Shown here: positions 27,791-37,697 of the stretch, in pieces
Layout of the letters: every line of letters begins with the position of its first letter
How positions within the stretch are numbered: the first letter of the stretch is position 1
NCBI RefSeq assembly: GCF_030408715.1
Contig: NZ_CP047202.1
Span: 1,779,907 to 1,843,906 of the forward strand
Length of the DNA stretch: 64,000 nucleotides
Origin: Corynebacterium confusum
Lineage (GTDB): Bacteria; Actinomycetota; Actinomycetes; Mycobacteriales; Mycobacteriaceae
Reading direction: 5' to 3'
Position numbers and translations under genes: made by a program
Notes under the pieces: generated by a model
What the model was told of the DNA's origin: nothing
What the model saw: only the letters and a program-made list of their open reading frames with translations
Databases searched by the model: none

Positions 27791-28009
27791 TCATGAAATC
27801 CCCACACCACCCAGCTCCAGAGCTGACGGATGTCCCTCGAAGCTAACACGGAGCTTTTCTTAATTCCAACGGACAAGGTGAACATCGTACGATTAACCAC
27901 ATCTCGCTCTGAATTCTCGCTCCCTCCAAGCTGGCGAAAACAGCCGACCTGTCTAAGGGTTTTGACAGGATGAGCTACCGGCCAAGCAGCTGACCTCTAC
28001 TGTAGGCGC

Positions 28010-29383
28010 TCAATCCTTAGAAAGATACCGCTGAGCTAGCAGCACTGCGTTGCGCCAACGTCCAGACGTCTCAAGTGCCGCCACCAGCTCTTTTGTAGAC
28101 ACGCCAACGTGGGATAAAACAAGAGCGTGGATGAGCGTATTCGTCACTCTTGAAATCGCATAGGCCCATTCAAAATTAGCAGGCTCGAGAAGGGCTTCAT
28201 GGGCAAGATCATTACGGACCTTGCAAAGCCCCTTCACCCAAGTTTCGTGATTAGGAAGCATTAAGTTTCGAAATTCTGGCCCTAGACGAAAATACAAATC
28301 GAGGGCGCGAAGTTTGAAATACGGCTTCTTTCCATCCTTAAATTCTTCGCCCGTCAATTGCTTAAACGCCTGCTTGCTCTCGGACAAAGTCTCCTTGTCA
28401 TAGACCGAATTGTGGAAAGATTCAGCCAGAACTCCACTCAGCAGGACAGCCGTTTCTAGGTATTGCGTTTTCGATACCAGCGGCTCCGTCAGCAGACGCA
28501 GCGATCTTAAATTCCGCCGGTGAAATTCAACCCAACTCTTAAACATCGGGAGAGCCTCAGAAACCTCTCTCTGAAAAACGAACGAAGAATAAAGACGGGC
28601 TAGTTGACTAGCTGCGAGGTCTTTCCGCCTAGGCACGATTAGCCAGCCGAGGTCTCCCTCTCCAAAGTTGAGCCTGATTTCCGAACGGTCGCTCAGTCGA
28701 TTTGCTGCTAGAGAAACAAACTGGCTAACCTCGAGCGACCATTTGAGCACGGTTTCTATTGTTGTCGATTCGACAGAATCGTATCTCACGAAGTGCTTCT
28801 CGGAGATTCTGGTCACGAACTGTTCAGAATTCCACTCATAATACGGTGGTCTTACTGAGACTTCCACGGTTACTAGTTCTCCCGAGTCTAGTTGCAACGA
28901 CTCTAGTTCGTCGCGTCCAATAATCGACTGAACTTCGACTTGGTACGTCGAAGAGTCCAGGGAACTTCTGATCCGAGTTGAAGCTGGCTTGCCTAAGAAA
29001 TAATCGAGAAAGTCGACAGAGATCCACGCAGATTTGATTGCAGGATCATTTCTCCCACTAATTTGCTCGCCTACTACGAGATACTCCCCAGAGTAAGTAG
29101 CCCACTCAGTCATCACCTGACCAATAGCAGTCGTAGAACTTTGCATCTGTACTACGAGTAGAGAAACAATCTTACCCTCCACATGCCCCCAAATAACCTC
29201 AAAATCTGCAGGTGCTTGACTCGGCCTCCCCTGCAAGGCTTGGAAAGTACCATAGGTTCTCAGCTCAAAGCCCTCCAAAGGATCAAATGCAAGCACCCCG
29301 GCTAGGCTACCCTCGACGCCAGGTAGCTCCCAGGATCCCCACATCTCGAAATCCTCAGTACAGGAAAACTTTTTGCCGACCAT
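28010..29383 (-). CDS. apeA: ApeA-like anti-phage protein with C-terminal HEPN ribonuclease motif
   Basis: A 457-residue protein. Its N-terminal half is beta-rich and opens CTEDFEMWGSWELPGVEGSLAGV, with the W-x-LP...G-x-L pattern of the ApeA N-terminal domain. The C-terminal third is helical and holds RNDLAH (Arg390, His395), the R-x4-H catalytic motif of HEPN RNases. ApeA is a known stand-alone, probably abortive-infection HEPN defence protein; identity here rests on domain layout and motif and is likely but unproven. AGGAG 7 bases before the ATG supports the start. Base composition is visibly more AT-rich than the genes to the left, and an IS remnant lies downstream of its 3' end, which suggests horizontal acquisition. 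No partner gene is adjacent on the same strand within 280 bases. Confidence 0.72.
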   Translation of the reverse strand: MVGKKFSCTEDFEMWGSWELPGVEGSLAGVLAFDPLEGFELRTYGTFQALQGRPSQAPADFEVIWGHVEGKIVSLLVVQMQSSTTAIGQVMTEWATYSGEYLVVGEQISGRNDPAIKSAWISVDFLDYFLGKPASTRIRSSLDSSTYQVEVQSIIGRDELESLQLDSGELVTVEVSVRPPYYEWNSEQFVTRISEKHFVRYDSVESTTIETVLKWSLEVSQFVSLAANRLSDRSEIRLNFGEGDLGWLIVPRRKDLAASQLARLYSSFVFQREVSEALPMFKSWVEFHRRNLRSLRLLTEPLVSKTQYLETAVLLSGVLAESFHNSVYDKETLSESKQAFKQLTGEEFKDGKKPYFKLRALDLYFRLGPEFRNLMLPNHETWVKGLCKVRNDLAHEALLEPANFEWAYAISRVTNTLIHALVLSHVGVSTKELVAALETSGRWRNAVLLAQRYLSKD

Positions 29384-29665
29384 TCATTTGCTCCTATATC
29401 TTCATGGTGTCTTTCGATCAACTAATCCAACGGCTATGCAAATTCAACGGACTCGACCGTGCCTATCCCCAGGGACGAGCCTAACAAGATCTAATCACCT
29501 AAGGATGGTCCATTGAACAGAGCGACCCTGCTTAAAACAGCAGTACGCCAGAACCATCTCCGCTCCAACCCCCTGCCGCCGGATGCCTACGCATATACGT
29601 CCATCTCGTCCTCTAGGTAGCCAGCTCAATCATACCGCTTTGCGGCTATTCCAAACCTCCAGCAC

Positions 29666-31120
29666 TTATCTTTGACGCAAACGCTCTGTAAAGCTCACAG
29701 CCACCTGAATCGCGCTTTCGATCATCGACTTCGGTGGCAGTGTGTGGGCGAAAGGACCTTCGTACTGCACGACTCGGAAGTCGTTGTCCTCATGTTGTGA
29801 TTCCGCAAAGGGAAGAAAGTGCTTTGAGTGGAAACCATCGTTTTGATTTGTGAGGTAAAGGACATGGTTCGGTACCGACACATTGTACTGCTCTAACACT
29901 GAAAGTCGTTCTCGAATCGGAGCATCCCACTGAGGGTCGATGTGGCTGGCGACCACCTTGTCGGGAGCAAGCGAAGGCATAACGTTTCTCAAGAAACTGA
30001 AGAACGGCCATTGCATAGAACCATCTTCGTTCAACGCCGGCACTGTCGTGTCTGGATCAATTACCAGCGCTACCGAGTCTGGGAGCATCGTCGAAATACG
30101 CAATGCAGCAAATCCTCCACCAGAAAAGCCGAAGAATACGACCCTCTTGGCCTGCGTAGCGCGGACAATCTCCGAGACCTTTCCAGCCAGGTATCGGAGA
30201 AAATCAAACTCCAGAGTTCCCAGATACCATCCGAGCCTTAATTCCGGATGGCTAAGTAGCGCTGGATCCGCAATAAATAGGCTATTCACTCCTGCGCGCC
30301 TCATGGTGTTAAACCATTCAAACCTCGGCAGCCGGTACTTTTTTCGGTCGATAGCGCCATGGAAGACTACAAAGAGAGTTTCACTTCCTTGATTGAGATA
30401 CAGATAGTCAAGAATTCCCTTATCCGGTAGTCGGCAGCGACCTTGACTCACGCCGGGAGAATCTAGGTCAATGCCAAACTCCGAAACCTCACTAGGCACG
30501 AGCGAGCTAATATCGGGTTGAGCTTCAGACAAGGGAACCACACCAGGCACACCTTCAGCCGGGATAAACGAGGCACGCCCGGTCACTGCAAGATGATGGT
30601 CATCTGGAAGATCGCCAGAGACTACCGCATAATCTTCGACGAAACATCCCGCCCCAATCTCAACACCGCCTTTAATCACGACTCCATTGCCCACATAGCT
30701 CCCAGCACCGATATTGGTCGTCATCTCGCGGTCATCCGCCGGTACTCTCTTATGAGCTGGCCCCAGACCGGATGTACAAGTAGTCACGACGACTGAATCA
30801 CCGATAATCACGTCGTTTTGAGCTATTACATTCCCAAAGACCGCACAATTGCTACCGATCTCCACCCTCTGACCTGCGCGTAGCTCACCATCGATTCGGG
30901 TAGACACCCCAACTTCAGAGTCTGCACCGAGGAAAACGACACCAGTCACACGGACCCCGGCCGAAAGCTTCGCCGCGTCTTTCAATATTGCAGTACCTTC
31001 AATTGCCACGGCATCGCCAATTTGTGCTCCCTTTTCGAGACGCACGTTGTGCGCATTAGATGTTTCCGCCGTACTCGCAACGGATGCACCGGGACTAATG
31101 TGAATCGACAAAGCTCCCAC
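29666..31120 (-). CDS. Left-handed beta-helix plus alpha/beta-hydrolase fusion protein of the polysaccharide region
   Basis: A 484-residue two-domain protein. Residues about 10-200 show hexapeptide-repeat periodicity (VRLEKGAQIGDAVAIEG, VEIGSNCAVFGNVIAQND, NIGAGSYVGNGVVIKGG), a left-handed beta helix as in sugar O-acyltransferases. Residues about 240-484 are an alpha/beta hydrolase: TLFVVFHGA, FIADPALL, LGWYLG, nucleophile elbow GFSGGG, VIDPDTT and a C-terminal AHTLPP that can supply His. The second domain is paralogous to the proteins at 55185 and the broken one at 39597. It may transfer or remove acyl groups on polysaccharide; this is inference. The start is GTG at 31120; TTG at 31111 is possible. 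AT-rich like its neighbours. Confidence 0.72.
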   Translation of the reverse strand: MGALSIHISPGASVASTAETSNAHNVRLEKGAQIGDAVAIEGTAILKDAAKLSAGVRVTGVVFLGADSEVGVSTRIDGELRAGQRVEIGSNCAVFGNVIAQNDVIIGDSVVVTTCTSGLGPAHKRVPADDREMTTNIGAGSYVGNGVVIKGGVEIGAGCFVEDYAVVSGDLPDDHHLAVTGRASFIPAEGVPGVVPLSEAQPDISSLVPSEVSEFGIDLDSPGVSQGRCRLPDKGILDYLYLNQGSETLFVVFHGAIDRKKYRLPRFEWFNTMRRAGVNSLFIADPALLSHPELRLGWYLGTLEFDFLRYLAGKVSEIVRATQAKRVVFFGFSGGGFAALRISTMLPDSVALVIDPDTTVPALNEDGSMQWPFFSFLRNVMPSLAPDKVVASHIDPQWDAPIRERLSVLEQYNVSVPNHVLYLTNQNDGFHSKHFLPFAESQHEDNDFRVVQYEGPFAHTLPPKSMIESAIQVAVSFTERLRQR

Positions 31121-31208
31121 CTACGACCATTGATTTAATCCAAGGGGAATCAAGAGAGCCGCCCCATCCGAAAAGGCCCCGTACTCTCGATCGCTCCTAA
31201 CCTCTCAA

Positions 31209-32129
31209 CTAATTTACGGTTGCCGGGGTGAGAAACCAATTGCTGTCTTCCCACGGGGCAAGGAGCGACCGACCCCAAATATCCGAAATTCTTTGCCTAT
31301 GCTCCTCAGATAGTTTCGGAAGCCTATTGCGGTGGAGACCAAAGAGCGGTATACCCTTTTCGACCAACTCATCCAGCATTTTTTCGACGCCCGAGTCTGA
31401 GTCAGGATGCTGGGTGAAAAGGGTCCGAACAGGCAACGCGCTCCGGTGATACAGCCCAAGCTGATCCTGCTTCTCTAGCCAAGCCACATATAGCAAGAAT
31501 TCGGTACCACCGCTTTGAGACAACGCCCTCAACAGATGCGTCTCGTACTTCTTCTCGAGAAAATCCACCAATTCAACTGCGACATCCGTAAAGAAGACAC
31601 AAGGAGTAATTGAGGGGGTCATCAAGTTGTCAAAAAACGACTCTGGAATCTCAACTGCTAGGCGGGATCGTTCGACGTATTTTTTCCAGTATGGCGAGAT
31701 AGCCACACGAGCAGTTACAGGACGACCAGCGTGAAAGAAGTCCTCCACTGAACTTGGTCGAACGAAATGATTTTTCGAATCTAGCATCAAGTAATTGGGA
31801 GCTTCTTCGCCGAACCGTTCCTTGTAGTACCTAGAGATAGCCAACTTGATCGCTTGCTGATCGTAGTAACCAGTCTTATCTATGCCCGGTAGAATTTCAG
31901 AAAACGTCTTAACTCTTACTAGCGACTTAAACTCACTGCTAACGACGTTTCCAAGTGCATTTAGGAACTGCTCCCTGAGCGCCTCATCGTCACTACCGTT
32001 GGCGATAACCGTATATTCGCAAAGACCGGATTTTTCAAAAAGCCGGTCAATCGATAGAGCTTGCAAGATCGCAAGCCGGAAGTCCTTCTCATAAAAGATG
32101 CTTGCTATTGGGATCTGCGCGGTTTCCAT
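31209..32129 (-). CDS. DUF6492-like putative glycosyltransferase-associated protein
   Basis: A 306-residue protein with no signal peptide or membrane helix. Features such as YTVIANGSDDEALREQF, GYYDQQAIKLAISRYYKE, NYLMLDSKNHFVRP (an aspartate-containing segment in the place of a GT-A DxD) and TPCVFFTDVAVELVDFLEKK recall DUF6492, a family found in capsule and O-antigen loci and thought to be glycosyltransferase-like. The ATG at 32129 (METAQIPIAS) was preferred to an upstream frame start that would overlap the ugd promoter. It is transcribed toward the hexapeptide-hydrolase gene with a 88-base gap. Low GC suggests recent acquisition. Family call is tentative. Confidence 0.5.
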   Translation of the reverse strand: METAQIPIASIFYEKDFRLAILQALSIDRLFEKSGLCEYTVIANGSDDEALREQFLNALGNVVSSEFKSLVRVKTFSEILPGIDKTGYYDQQAIKLAISRYYKERFGEEAPNYLMLDSKNHFVRPSSVEDFFHAGRPVTARVAISPYWKKYVERSRLAVEIPESFFDNLMTPSITPCVFFTDVAVELVDFLEKKYETHLLRALSQSGGTEFLLYVAWLEKQDQLGLYHRSALPVRTLFTQHPDSDSGVEKMLDELVEKGIPLFGLHRNRLPKLSEEHRQRISDIWGRSLLAPWEDSNWFLTPATVN

Positions 32130-32287
32130 TCTTCGTAGTCTACCGCAGCCAAACATTCCCTGTAGTGACTATTCTTCTCATCGTCAGTGGTTTCACTTGA
32201 GAAATCCATCCCCCGTAAAACCTCCCCGCGAAAGCCCACATGGAAATTCTAGTTGTATTCAAATTTCGATTTTCCCGTGCAATCACC

Positions 32288-32296
32288 TGATATAAT
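32288..32296 (+). promoter_or_regulatory. Extended -10 promoter giving a leaderless ugd transcript
   Basis: TGATATAAT is a perfect extended -10 (TGN-TATAAT). Its last base is 6 bases before the ATG at 32303, so transcription should start at or next to the A of the start codon. No ribosome binding site is present. The -35 region is weak, which fits an extended -10. Confidence 0.7.
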
Positions 32297-32302
32297 CTTC
32301 CC

Positions 32303-33625
32303 ATGCGTATGACGGTTATCGGCACCGGTTACCTCGGTGCGACCCATGCTGCTTGCATGGCTGAACTTGGCCATGAAGTGCTTGGGGTCGATGTAGATCA
32401 AGACAAGATTGATGCTCTCGCGGCCGGGGCGGTTCCTTTCTACGAACCTGGGTTGCCGGAAATCCTAGAGCGGAATGTTGATTCTGGGCGTTTGCGGTTT
32501 ACCACCAAGTATTCACAAGCTGCCGAGTTTGCCAAGATCCACTTCTTGGGTGTGGGTACGCCGCAGACCAACGGGTCCTATGCGGCGGATATGACCTACG
32601 TCAAGGCAGCGATCGAGTCGTTGGTTCCGCAGCTGACCGGCCGTAACCTGATCCTGGGTAAATCCACCGTGCCGGTGGGAACCGCGGCTGAACTCCAGGA
32701 GCTCGCGGACTCGTTAGCGCCGGCGGGTACGACAGTAGAAATTGCGTGGAACCCGGAGTTTCTCCGAGAAGGGTTCGCGGTCAAGGACACGCTGACCCCT
32801 GACCGCATCGTGCTGGGCACACGAGAGAATGACTCCGAGGCAGAGGTCATCGCGCGGGAGATTTACGCACAGCCCCTAGACAGTGACACTCCCTTCATCG
32901 TGACCGATCTCCAGACTGCGGAACTGGTCAAGGTCTCCGCCAATGCTTTCTTGGCAACCAAGATTTCGTTTATCAACGCCGTCAGTGAGATTTGTGAAAT
33001 CGCTGGCGCGGATGTCACCCAACTCGCAGACGCGATCGGCATCGATGAGCGTATTGGACGGAAGTTCCTGGGTGCCGGGCTCGGCTTCGGCGGTGGATGT
33101 TTGCCAAAGGATATCCGGGCATTCATGGCCCGGGCTGGTGAGATCGGTGCTGACCAGGCGCTGACGTTCCTCCGCGAGGTGGACGCCATTAATATGCGTC
33201 GCCGGGACCGCGTGGTTGAGCTAGCCTGTGAGAGCTTCGATGGCTCTCTCCTTGGACACCGCGTAACGGTGTTGGGGTGCTCGTTTAAGCCCAACTCGGA
33301 CGATGTACGCGACTCCCCCGCCTTGGCCGTTGCCGGTGCCTTGTCACTCGCAGGTGCGGCGGTAAGCGTCTGCGACCCGAAGGGGATGGACAACGCCAAG
33401 AAGATTTTCCCCACTCTTACGTATTCCGACACCGTCGAGGGGGCTTTGGAGGATTCCGAGCTGGTCATCTTGGCCACCGAGTGGAAAGAATTTAAGGAGC
33501 TTGAACCAAAGCTCGCGGGTTCGCTGGTGGCTAAGAAGAATGTCATCGACGGGCGTAACGTGCTGCCCATCGACGACTGGCAAGCAGCCGGTTGGACCGT
33601 AAAGGCCCTCGGCAGGTCACTTTAA
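32303..33625 (+). CDS. ugd: UDP-glucose 6-dehydrogenase
   Basis: A 440-residue UDP-sugar dehydrogenase. MRMTVIGTGYLGATHAACMA is the Rossmann GxGYxG start; GKSTVPVGT and EFLREG mark the substrate region; GFGGGCLPKD contains the catalytic cysteine (about residue 265); and a second Rossmann-like domain with FKPNSDDVRDSPAL follows. The reaction is UDP-glucose + 2 NAD+ to UDP-glucuronate in the cytoplasm, giving a precursor for uronic-acid polymers. The motif (GGGCLPKD) fits UDP-glucose rather than UDP-ManNAc dehydrogenases. Transcription appears leaderless. It is followed by a strong bidirectional terminator, so it is monocistronic. GC content is higher than the flanking AT-rich genes. Confidence 0.93.
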   Translation: MRMTVIGTGYLGATHAACMAELGHEVLGVDVDQDKIDALAAGAVPFYEPGLPEILERNVDSGRLRFTTKYSQAAEFAKIHFLGVGTPQTNGSYAADMTYVKAAIESLVPQLTGRNLILGKSTVPVGTAAELQELADSLAPAGTTVEIAWNPEFLREGFAVKDTLTPDRIVLGTRENDSEAEVIAREIYAQPLDSDTPFIVTDLQTAELVKVSANAFLATKISFINAVSEICEIAGADVTQLADAIGIDERIGRKFLGAGLGFGGGCLPKDIRAFMARAGEIGADQALTFLREVDAINMRRRDRVVELACESFDGSLLGHRVTVLGCSFKPNSDDVRDSPALAVAGALSLAGAAVSVCDPKGMDNAKKIFPTLTYSDTVEGALEDSELVILATEWKEFKELEPKLAGSLVAKKNVIDGRNVLPIDDWQAAGWTVKALGRSL

Positions 33626-33635
33626 TAGATCGAGG

Positions 33636-33678
33636 AAAGGCTCGGCCAGACGGTGCTGTACCGCTGGACCGAGCCTTT
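33636..33678. terminator. Strong bidirectional intrinsic terminator
   Basis: AAAGGCTCGG at 33636-33645 pairs perfectly with CCGAGCCTTT at 33669-33678, and inner CCAG/CTGG and CGGT/ACCG pairs extend the stem. It separates ugd (plus) from the epimerase (minus), and the A/T ends serve both directions. Confidence 0.88.
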
Positions 33679-33742
33679 CGTTGTCCCCGGCTCGTCTCTC
33701 AGTTTTGACTGGAGGCTGTAGCCGGAGGTCGATCTGGGGAAT

Positions 33743-34693
<951 letters not shown>

Positions 34694-35311
34694 CTACCTT
34701 TCTGCCCGGGTCAGCCCCAGGCGAGCGGCCGACATGAGTCCCTGGACTCGCTTGAAGAGTACGTCGTCCATATCGGCATCGATCACGATGTTGTCGACGG
34801 CAAGATCCTCAGCAAAGAGAACAGCGGTCGCCAGGTCAGGGATTACGTCGCTCGCGGATTTCTTGAAGAGGAAACCGTTGCTAGCCACGTCCAGTCCCTG
34901 GAAGCTCCGGATACAGCCGTTGTATTTATCTGATTGCAGCACTCGGATGTAGACGTCATCGTTGGAAACGTCCTCCGAAGAATCACCGTCGGCCAGGAGC
35001 TTGCAGTCCCGTACGCCTATCACGAGGGGCTTGGGGTAATACTCGATGGGGCGTACTTCCACCATGGTGGCGCTGAGAAACTGCCTGATCTCAAACGCGG
35101 TATTGGGCCCAACCTTCTGCGGCAGAACGAACTCGTTTGCCGCCCAGCGACCGAAAAGCAGGGTGATAGCCACCGCCAAGCGGTCCGGGTTCTTGTTCGT
35201 CGGTCCTCGATCTAGAGCGAAATCCGCTGCGGGAAGGAACGCGTCGTACTCACTCCGCTCCGAGGTGATCGTCCACTGGCCCAGCGGATTCGTCACTTGC
35301 TTGAAAATCAT
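34694..35311 (-). CDS. Unknown protein of the polysaccharide operon
   Basis: A 205-residue protein I do not recognise. It has no signal peptide or membrane helix. It looks mixed alpha/beta with charged regions (SDEDV-like acidic patch DGDSSEDVSNDDV) and a Leu-rich N-terminal part (RLAVAITLLFGRWAANE). The ATG is 2 bases after the stop of the dual-domain glycosyltransferase, so translation is probably coupled. Position between a glycosyltransferase and an epimerase suggests an accessory role in polymer assembly. No function can be assigned. Confidence 0.55.
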   Translation of the reverse strand: MIFKQVTNPLGQWTITSERSEYDAFLPAADFALDRGPTNKNPDRLAVAITLLFGRWAANEFVLPQKVGPNTAFEIRQFLSATMVEVRPIEYYPKPLVIGVRDCKLLADGDSSEDVSNDDVYIRVLQSDKYNGCIRSFQGLDVASNGFLFKKSASDVIPDLATAVLFAEDLAVDNIVIDADMDDVLFKRVQGLMSAARLGLTRAER

Positions 35312-35313
35312 TG

Positions 35314-37317
35314 TTAGCGACCTCCGAAATACTTCTTGCCCACCACGATTGCGCCGTCAGGCAGGGACTCCAACTCGCTTTCCCCAACCACAGCAACCGT
35401 GAGTGCCTTACGCTCTGTACCCGCCAGGACCGAGGCCTGATAGGTCGTTGCCGCCAGCGAGGGATCGACGGCCTCGGAGAACAAGAGGAATTCGCGACCG
35501 TCTTCACTAGCAACAGCAGCACGCATAAACTCCGCTAGCGCCTCCACCCAGGAACTCGTCCGAGTAGTCGCCGGGGGCTCGACAACAAAGCTCAAACCAG
35601 CCTTTCGAGCGCGTACGAGGTCCTGGAGTGTGGCACTACGAACGACCGCAGACTGCGCCTTGCCGACCCCCTCGACCACGATGTCGGTAGCGTGAAGTTC
35701 TCCGTCCCAATCAATCGGCTCTGCCGCGGTGATGGCTGCAATCCGAAGATCCCGCGAGGTCAAGTGGTCCGGGAGGAACAACTGGCCTTCGCTGATCAGT
35801 TCCTCCCGCGAGGTGGTCTCGGGCCACTCGCCCTCTTGGCTGGCTAACTCGCTAAGCTTCTTGAAATGCCAAGCATCGAGGCCGAATTGGAAGAATCCGA
35901 GCGCATCCTTGGCGGTACCCACCTGGTTCTCCCCGTCAACGACTGTCACCTGGCGGGAGTGCATGCGCCGCAGGGTAACCGGCTTGCCCGTGTGGCCGAG
36001 CTTGATTCCTGCGCGGAGCATCCGCAACATGATATTGTTGTCCACACCACTCGTGATGGTCTCGTCGTAGCGGAACTTTTTAATCACCTCGGTTGCAATG
36101 AACCAGGTTCCGTGTCCCGGAGCGCTGCCCTTCTCGTAAGCAGTGTAGGTGGCTGGCACCTTGGACACATGCAGCTGCAATGCACCGGTCTCGTCATCGA
36201 AGTTAAGGAACGAACCCACGTTGCCGGACAGGCCTTCGGTCAAGGCATCGAGGTGCCATTCCAAACGGCGTGGGTGCATCAGATCGTCATCATCGATCAC
36301 GGCGGTGTACAGGCCGCGAGCCTCATCCAGCGCTAAATTCCGAGCGGCCGAAATACCTTGCGGCTCTTGGTGGAAATAGCGGATCCGATCGTCACCGAAG
36401 CTGTCCAAGACAGAACGCAAGTTGTCGGCCCCGCCGTCATCGACAACGATGATCTCAAAGTCTTGCACCGACTGGAACAGGATCGACTGGATAGTCTCCT
36501 TAATCAAGTCGGCGCGGTTCTTCGTAGCGATCGAGACCGTAACTAGGGGACGCACGAAGTCCGGACGGTACTTCCACGACAAGTAGTTCCGGGCGAACGT
36601 CTTGTCGTTGCGTAGAACGGCACGATTCTGGCTGACCGCTTCCCTACCCTCTTCGGTCTCCGCAACGACCTTCGATGTCGGAGGGTGCCACATGTGGTAC
36701 ATACGAACGTCCGGATCTTCAATCCAGATGGTCCGGTAGCCGGCTCTTCGCGCACGCTGAGCGAAGTCGAGATCCTCACCGCCGTAGGTATGCAAGCGCT
36801 CGTCAAACCCGCGAATGCGCTCGAAGCCCTCTTGGGAAATAGCCATCATGCCGCCCATACCCCAGCGTGGCCGCAGCCGGCTAGCCTGCTCCATTTCCTC
36901 CCACGCGTCTGGGTGCTGAGCGACCCATTCGTGGGTCATGTGTTCGGGCAGATCCCTACACTGCAGGAAGAATGCTGACCAGGGAGCACCCTTGGCTCGC
37001 TTTACGATCGTCTCGAAAGACTTGGGGGAAAACACCATGTCCGCGTCGGTAGAGACAAGAAACTTCCCCTCAGCGGCGGTAAAACCAGCGTTCAAGGCCC
37101 GGGACCGAGACCACTTGTCTTCTCTTGCGGTGTAGACCCGCTTGATCCCGAGTTCCTCCGCCAGCGCTTGACTTGCCGCAGCGTCGTCCGAGCCGAAGTC
37201 CGACAGGATAACCTCGCCGTCGTAGCCCCCAAAAGAGTTTTGAATACTGGTCACCGCGATGCGTAGGCGATCGATTCCCCAGTTCCGGAACCCAATAACC
37301 ACCGAGATGTCTTTCAC
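35314..37317 (-). CDS. Dual-domain family 2 glycosyltransferase
   Basis: A 667-residue protein with two GT-A domains. Domain 1 (about 1-225): ISVVIGFRNWGIDRL, DxD equivalent STDADMVF and the acceptor ED motif TYGGEDLDFAQRARR, as in chondroitin/polymerase-type GT2 enzymes. Domain 2 (about 255-430): VTVSIATKNRADLIKETI, IIVVDDGGADN and AVIDDDDLMHP, a classic GT2. The remaining about 230 residues are unassigned. Two catalytic sites in one chain suggest it adds two alternating sugars, as hyaluronan or chondroitin synthases do, but no membrane helices are visible, so it would be cytosolic or peripheral. Its start overlaps the stop of the small gene upstream by 4 bases. Confidence 0.87.
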   Translation of the reverse strand: MKDISVVIGFRNWGIDRLRIAVTSIQNSFGGYDGEVILSDFGSDDAAASQALAEELGIKRVYTAREDKWSRSRALNAGFTAAEGKFLVSTDADMVFSPKSFETIVKRAKGAPWSAFFLQCRDLPEHMTHEWVAQHPDAWEEMEQASRLRPRWGMGGMMAISQEGFERIRGFDERLHTYGGEDLDFAQRARRAGYRTIWIEDPDVRMYHMWHPPTSKVVAETEEGREAVSQNRAVLRNDKTFARNYLSWKYRPDFVRPLVTVSIATKNRADLIKETIQSILFQSVQDFEIIVVDDGGADNLRSVLDSFGDDRIRYFHQEPQGISAARNLALDEARGLYTAVIDDDDLMHPRRLEWHLDALTEGLSGNVGSFLNFDDETGALQLHVSKVPATYTAYEKGSAPGHGTWFIATEVIKKFRYDETITSGVDNNIMLRMLRAGIKLGHTGKPVTLRRMHSRQVTVVDGENQVGTAKDALGFFQFGLDAWHFKKLSELASQEGEWPETTSREELISEGQLFLPDHLTSRDLRIAAITAAEPIDWDGELHATDIVVEGVGKAQSAVVRSATLQDLVRARKAGLSFVVEPPATTRTSSWVEALAEFMRAAVASEDGREFLLFSEAVDPSLAATTYQASVLAGTERKALTVAVVGESELESLPDGAIVVGKKYFGGR

Positions 37318-37697
37318 TTGACTCGTTCTCCTTGCAGCGTAATCATCTCACCCATCGACCAATCTGGGTACAAACAAAGCCGGAAATCCTCGACCGCCCC
37401 TTCGACGTCCTTGGCCTTCCAGTTCTTAATTTCGATGGTCAGATCATCTGTCTCAAAACCCCACTTAAACTTCCGGAAGCCGACCCATCCAGCCTCAGTA
37501 GTGTTCGAGGAGTAATGATAAAAGGAGTGCAGCGAACTCGACCACACGAGATTTGTCAAGAAGCTGCGGTCCTTGTCACCGTCCGACTCTCGGTTAGAAA
37601 CCAACACCGCGAAATCACGCGGCCCGACCGGACGGGAAGCTTTGACTAGGAGCTTAAAAGACCCAGACTCCACAGGAAGCTTAAAGCGCTTTTTCAT
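37314..37697 (-). CDS. Small unknown protein heading a glycosyltransferase operon
   Basis: A 127-residue protein starting MKKRFKLPVESGSFKLLVKA. It is not hydrophobic and has many aromatics in the middle (LHSFYHYSSNTTEAGWVGFR, GFETDDLTIEIKNW), suggesting a small beta fold, maybe sugar-binding. The ATG at 37697 was preferred to an upstream in-frame start because the Lys-rich N-terminus is more natural and a frame extension would include a stop-poor leader. It overlaps the GT2 gene by 4 bases, so both are made together. No family recognised. Confidence 0.5.
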   Translation of the reverse strand: MKKRFKLPVESGSFKLLVKASRPVGPRDFAVLVSNRESDGDKDRSFLTNLVWSSSLHSFYHYSSNTTEAGWVGFRKFKWGFETDDLTIEIKNWKAKDVEGAVEDFRLCLYPDWSMGEMITLQGERVK

